11,086 bases of DNA from Jimgerdemannia flammicorona (lineage: Eukaryota > Mucoromycota > Endogonomycetes > Endogonales > Endogonaceae): NCBI GenBank assembly GCA_003990745.1, contig RBNI01006681.1, positions 1 through 11,086 of the forward strand, written 5' to 3'. Positions within the stretch are counted from its first letter, which is position 1; each line of letters starts with the position of its first letter. The notes beneath the pieces were generated by a model, which did not search any database, was not told where the DNA came from, and saw nothing but the letters and a program-made list of their open reading frames with translations. Of the stretch, positions 7,510 through 11,086 are shown piece by piece. Position numbers and translations under genes: made by a program.

Positions 7510-7730
7510 GATTTGGATTGGAGGATTTAGTTGAAGAATTTGGATGAGGATTCAGATTGAAGGATTCAAATTGGAGGATTCAAATTGGAGGATTCAAATT
7601 GGAGGATTCAGATTGAGTGATTCAGATTGAGTGATTCAGATTGAGTGATTTAGATTGAGTGATTCAGATTGAGTAATTCAGATTGGAGTGGTTTGGATGA
7701 GTGATTCAGATGGAGTGATTCGGATGGAGT
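7510..7730. repeat. 14-bp tandem array, 16 units, hAT subterminal
   Basis: Sixteen head-to-tail units run from 7510 to 7730. Most are exactly 14 bp, and four near the edges are 12, 13, 13 and 15 bp. The consensus is GATTCARATTGRRK. Three units at 7563-7604 are identical GATTCAAATTGGAG, and those at 7605-7674 are GATTCAGATTGAGT with one change, so two local homogenised blocks are visible. It lies 113-333 bp inside the proposed right terminus. Tandem or dispersed short subterminal motifs are a known hAT feature used for transposase binding, so a regulatory or binding role is a reasonable inference. Confidence 0.9.
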
Positions 7731-7787
7731 AATTTGGATTAATCCAAGTTGATTCAGATGGCTTCAGATTTGAGATTCAGATCAAAC

Positions 7788-7799
7788 CATCATGTGACA
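7788..7799. repeat. right subterminal motif CATCATGTGACA
   Basis: This shares CATCATGTGA with 1453-1462 and lies 45-56 bp from the right terminus, against 50-61 bp for the left copy. Both copies are compatible with an ancestral CATCACGTGATG palindrome whose central CpG was lost. Confidence 0.5.
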
Positions 7800-7835
7800 A
7801 ATCAAATCCGAATTTGATTCAAATTGACTCATTCA

Positions 7836-7843
7836 GAGCACTA
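7836..7843 (-). repeat. right terminal inverted repeat GAGCACTA
   Basis: The exact reverse complement of 1404-1411. The transposase reads away from this end, as expected for the 5' end of a hAT. Confidence 0.5.
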
Positions 7844-8281
7844 GGTTGGATGATTGGATGGAGATTGAGAGGTTGAGCTCCTTGGTTAACTTGGGGTGAT
7901 AGTTTTGAGTGGAGTGCCCAAATTTATACTCACTGAGTAGCAGGACTGGGCTCCAGAATCAACTGGGTATTGACAGCAGAGTGCTAGGGAGTGAATGTCT
8001 GGAACATGTTAGAGGTGGTTTGGTGCCCATGGTCAGATCACTGGGGTCTGATAGGAAGTGGGAGATTTGGGGAAAGTGGAGATAGACCTGGATATTAGCA
8101 ACTGAATTCTTCTTTGTTGGAGAATGGTTCCTTATGGATGGACTGAGAGTGGGAAGTTATTGTAAAGATTGGTAGGTGGTAGAAACAGGGACTGATAATT
8201 GGGGATTGCTGGTGGCAGCTGAAATTGAGGGCTCAGAGGTACTGGAGAGAGGCAGGGGAAGGAAGGAGTGTTCAGTGATAG
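7844..8281. other. G-rich CpG-free stretch, possible LINE 5' part, unassigned
   Basis: There is no CpG and a strong G over C bias like the LINE downstream, so it may be the decayed 5' part of the same element. Frame 1 shows protein-like pieces (about 7918-8170), but I recognise neither an endonuclease nor an ORF1 motif. The 5' boundary of the LINE is therefore not determined. Confidence 0.35.
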
Positions 8282-8282
8282 C

Positions 8283-10990
8283 AGTAAGTGCTGTGGGCTT
8301 TACAGAGATTGGTGGTACTTCTGGAGAGGTGAGCAGAGTCACTGGAGGATTGGGGAGCAACTGATTGGTGAATTCTGCAGATATAAAGAGAAGTTGATGA
8401 GCTAAAGAAAGTATTACAAATGGAGGAAGAGGTTTAGCTGAAGGGGATGGTGGTGAGATTGTGGTGATAGAGATTAGAGAAGGGAGAAAGACCCACTAGA
8501 TTTCTTTCACAGTTGCTCTAAGCTTGGAGAATTAGACAGCAGTGGGATGGTATTTTGGATGAGGATGGAGTGATGGTGGCAGAGACTCCTAAGATTTTGA
8601 GATTGCTGAGGACTTGCTGGGAGAATTTATGGACTGACAAAGAAGGAGATGTAGATGCCCAGAACATTGAACAGCAGTTGGAGGATTGGTATCCAGACCT
8701 AGCTCTGGGCCTGGAGACATTGGGAGACCCAGTGTGGGAGAAGAAAGTATGCAAGGTCTTGGCTTCAACAAATAAGGGGACAGCTCCAGGAGAGGATGGA
8801 CTTTCCTGGGATTTTTGTAAGAAGATGGCTGGGGTAGAGGTAGTATTGGAGGAGATGACAGCAATGAGTAATGAGGTCCTTCAATCTGGAACTTAGATTG
8901 GGGGCCAGTGCCTAGAGCTGGTCTCCTTGCTCTATAAGGATAAGAGAAGAAGACAAGATTGGAAGAACTGGTAGCCAATCATGTTTCTAGATATAGACCA
9001 CAAGCTAGTGACAAAGATCTTGGTGACTAGGCTGTAGAGGATTGCTTAGCAGATACTAGGAGTGGAGCAGAGGGGATTTGTTGGTGGTAGGTTGATCCAA
9101 GATGGAACTGCCTGAGTCCATAGAGTGATTGAAGGGGCTCAGACAGCTGGGGTTGATGGCTAGTTAGTATTTCTGAATCAGGAGAAGACATATAATAGGG
9201 TGAGGAGGGTCTGGCTAGAGGGAGTGTTGAAATATGTGGGAGTTCTCCCAGAGTTCAAGAGGTCATTAATCAGTCTATTGGAAAATAGTCAAGCAGTATT
9301 AGTAGTAAATGAGCACAGGGGTGTGACTTTTCCACTAGGTTGTGGGGTGCTGCAAGGGGATTCTTTGTCATCCATCCTATATGCCCTTTCCTTAGAGCCC
9401 CTATTGGATAGGATCTGGTATAGAATTGGGGGTTTGGATATTTTGGAAATTAACTGGAAGGTGGAGGCTTTTGCAGATGACATGATGGTTGGACTGGATT
9501 CATTAGAGAATGTGGAGAAATTAAGAATGACTGTGGAATAGTATGAGAGGGACTCAGGTGCTAAACTCAACTGGCACAAATGTGAGACTCTGGTGCTAGG
9601 CAGCAGAATAGTTGGTGGTAATGTAATTGGAACAGTAGTTTCAGCAGAAGAACTGGTCCAGTATTTGGGAATCTACTTTTTAATATATAGGTCCCTTCTG
9701 CCCCATATATAGTAGAAACAGTAGCTACTAGTATGGGGGAATGTTCTCTTGAGATGGGGTGGTCAGTATATATCCTTGGCAGGAAGAATGATGGTGCTAA
9801 ATATGTATTGGCTGCCAAAGCTGTGATATATGGAGTATCATCTGGACTTTTCAGCATGGGTGGTCAGGTGACTTCTGAAGATGGCAAGATCATGGATTTG
9901 GGCCAGATAGTGTAGTCAGATAGGCTGGAAGGTTCTGACTCTACCTGTTGACAGAGACAGACTGGGCTTAGTAGATTTCACCAAGCATCTATATTGTCTG
10001 AGAGCATGGTGGCTGAAGAGAGCAAGTGAGTTAAGAGGCTGAGAGTGGGTACCACTTATATAGAGAGTGTGGGAAGTCTGGTACTTCCCTCATAGAGTGA
10101 CTGGTGACCTGCTTGTGATGGTGGCCATGGATGGGAGTAGGAGGATATATTACAAAGGCTTTTTGTGGAGAGTGATGGATAGTGTAAGGAGAATTGGACT
10201 TCAGTGGAGAGGTGATGAGGGGGAGGAGGACTGGGGACCACAGGACTGGCTACTGCTAGGAAGTACATTGGTGGAGGATTTTCAGCTTGGCAATAGAATA
10301 GAATGTATGTGGGGGCTTGGGAGAGACATATGGCCTGAAGCATGGCAAAGAGTGGGGATTGGTGAGGAGTGGGACTGAAATAGAGTTTGGCTTTAGAGCA
10401 AGCAGGTGATGTAATAGCTTCTCACTAAGTTCTGGATGGTATGGTGGAGGTTCCTAAGGTAGAATATGATGCTGAACTATTGGTCAGAGCACTTGGTGGC
10501 AGATGGCATATTTGAGTATAAGGAATGCATAGACATTGGCCAGGAGGGGGGAGTGGTACAAATGCCTGAACATTGGCTAGAGGAGTGTGAAGTTTTGGGG
10601 GAGTTTTGGTATAGTATTACTAGTAGACTGAGATTGTAGCCCCTGGTGGAGGGGGAAGGAGGGAGATGGGAAGACCTCTGGTATAGGTTAGTGGGTGGGG
10701 TTGGGGATGAATGGTTGATCTTGGGATGGGCCCTGGCAATTTGGGTAGGGCTGGCTGGTCATTGGCTTTATGTCTTTAAGGTGGGCCAGTGGGTTGCAGT
10801 TGAAGCTAGGGTAGTACATTGAGAATGCTTAATACTCAACATTTTGAATGGTTGGTGGAGAGGGTGGGGACCAGTAGGGGGGGCCATCAGAATCTGGTGA
10901 ACTGTATTTGTAAGAAGAGTGGAGGGAGAGTTCAGATGATAGGTGGGTGGGTTGTCCTTCAGCAGAGAGAGATGGAGAGTGGAGAGGGAG
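8283..10990 (+). pseudogene. LINE ORF2-type reverse transcriptase, nonsense-riddled
   Basis: It would copy element RNA at the nicked target. From about 8396 one frame (frame 2) carries every landmark: EKGERPTRF (near 8483), NKGTAPGEDGLSWDF (8771-8815), LVSLLYKDKRRRQDW then a stop where an Arg usually stands before PI (8972), FVGGRLIQDG, motif A FLNQEKTYNRV (near 9170-9202), motif B GVLQGDSLSS (near 9347), the intact FADD box (9470-9481), GAKLNW, then LLRWGGQYISLAGR and YWLPKL. Next come GWKVLTLPVDR (near 9922) and a C-terminal PEHWLEECEVLGEFW (10565-10609) and WALAIWV. A short preceding piece, WRIGEQLIGEFCRYKEK (8343-8393), is in frame 3, implying one frameshift near 8395. More than twenty stops interrupt the frame, for example at 8894, 8972, 9035, 9047, 9113 and 9161. 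Motif A has Asn for the catalytic Asp. The arrangement is L1/Tx1-like, with no RNase H seen. Confidence 0.9.
9470..9481 (+). other. reverse transcriptase motif C, FADD
   Basis: TTT GCA GAT GAC encodes the metal-binding FADD box, preserved although motif A is mutated. It fixes the reading frame and the family. Confidence 0.9.
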
Positions 10991-11054
10991 ATCTGAGGGA
11001 CATTGGCTGAGGGGTGGTGGGTACATGTGTATTATTATTTATAGACTGAGTGGT

Positions 11055-11086
11055 AATAAATGGAAGTCTGAGTGACTATAAAAAAA
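11055..11086 (+). terminator. LINE 3' end: AATAAA and terminal A-run
   Basis: AATAAA at 11055-11060 is followed 19 bp later by seven A (11080-11086) at the window edge, the usual layout of a LINE 3' end. The true tail length is unknown because the window stops there. Confidence 0.6.

Larger units (their letters stand above)
1404..7843 (-). mobile_element. proposed decayed hAT DNA transposon with internal cargo
   Basis: The interval begins TAGTGCTC and ends GAGCACTA, an exact 8-bp inverted terminus that fits the YARNG start typical of hAT elements. About 45-60 bp inside each end lies a related near-palindrome: CATCATGTGATG at 1453-1464 and CATCATGTGACA at 7788-7799. Both could derive from CATCACGTGATG by loss of the central CpG. 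Both subterminal zones are rich in GATTC or GGATC words. A hAT transposase relic lies inside on the minus strand. Against this, the 8-bp flanks (ATTGTGAT at 1396-1403, GGTTGGAT at 7844-7851) match at only 4 of 8 positions, so there is no convincing target duplication. At 6.4 kb it is long for a hAT, which would be explained by the cargo exons and minisatellites. The ends could also belong to two related copies. Confidence 0.5.
8282..11086 (+). mobile_element. LINE (non-LTR) retrotransposon relic, 3' portion
   Basis: The element runs into the window end. It comprises an RT-containing ORF, a post-RT domain, a short 3' UTR with AATAAA at 11055-11060 and a terminal run of seven A at 11080-11086. 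No LTR is seen, and the A-tail plus RT architecture identifies a LINE. The endonuclease part is missing or unrecognisable, so the copy is 5'-truncated or too decayed upstream of about 8280. No target duplication can be tested because the right flank lies outside the window. Confidence 0.85.

Noticed and set aside
7510..7730. CRISPR-like array
   Set aside because: Units are contiguous 14-mers with no spacers, and the surroundings are eukaryotic transposons.
1396..7851. 8-bp target-site duplication flanking the hAT
   Set aside because: ATTGTGAT and GGTTGGAT agree at only 4 of 8 positions with several transversions; not counted as evidence.
9733..9915. 60-codon frame in the LINE (frame 1)
   Set aside because: The neighbouring frame 2 reads LLRWGGQYISLAGR and YWLPKL, clear post-RT sequence, so this is a shadow.
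8522..10820. UAG reassigned to an amino acid, which would rescue the LINE ORF
   Set aside because: Stops include TGA and TAA as well as TAG, and TAG stands at Arg, Gln and Trp positions alike. Mutation explains this better than a new code.

Overview
This window looks like repeat-rich, gene-poor nuclear DNA from a eukaryote, most likely a filamentous fungus. The reasons are short spliceosomal introns with GTATGT or GTAAGG donors (85, 113 and 124 bp), a hAT transposase of the kind common in fungi, a LINE (non-LTR) retrotransposon, many minisatellites and no bacterial-style operon. I cannot name the genus. CpG is nearly absent: I see none in 1-1468 or 7811-11086 and only about 35 in the rest. 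This points to heavy loss by deamination, as in methylated or hypermutated transposons. No intact gene was found.

Layout. 1-1403 is AT-rich, decayed sequence with no recognisable gene. From 1404 to 7843 I propose one large decayed hAT element. Both ends carry TAGTGCTC inverted termini, a degenerate CATCAyGTGA-type palindrome about 45-60 bp inside, and GATTC-rich subterminal sequence, which on the right is a 14-bp tandem array. Its transposase runs on the minus strand (BED finger near 7300, dimerisation domain ending at 4869). It holds one consensus intron and many stops and frameshifts.

Between the left end and the transposase, on the opposite strand, lie broken exons (1804-3793). Their first half faintly resembles the COR domain of Roc-COR (STAND-type) proteins; the second half is unidentified. 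They keep more CpG and better codon structure than their surroundings. They may be captured cargo or an older host gene beside a separate element.

Minisatellites fill the gaps: 31-bp pyrimidine, 12-bp, 15-bp, 18-bp, 21/22-bp, 20-bp, a compound 100-170-bp C-rich array with nested 19-mers, and the 14-bp array.

From somewhere after 7844 to the window end is a plus-strand LINE with a recognisable reverse transcriptase, C-terminal domain, AATAAA signal and terminal A-run. About 2.4 kb of its ORF stays in one frame but is broken by many stops and by Asp-to-Asn change of the catalytic motif-A residue. Nothing here appears able to move by itself.
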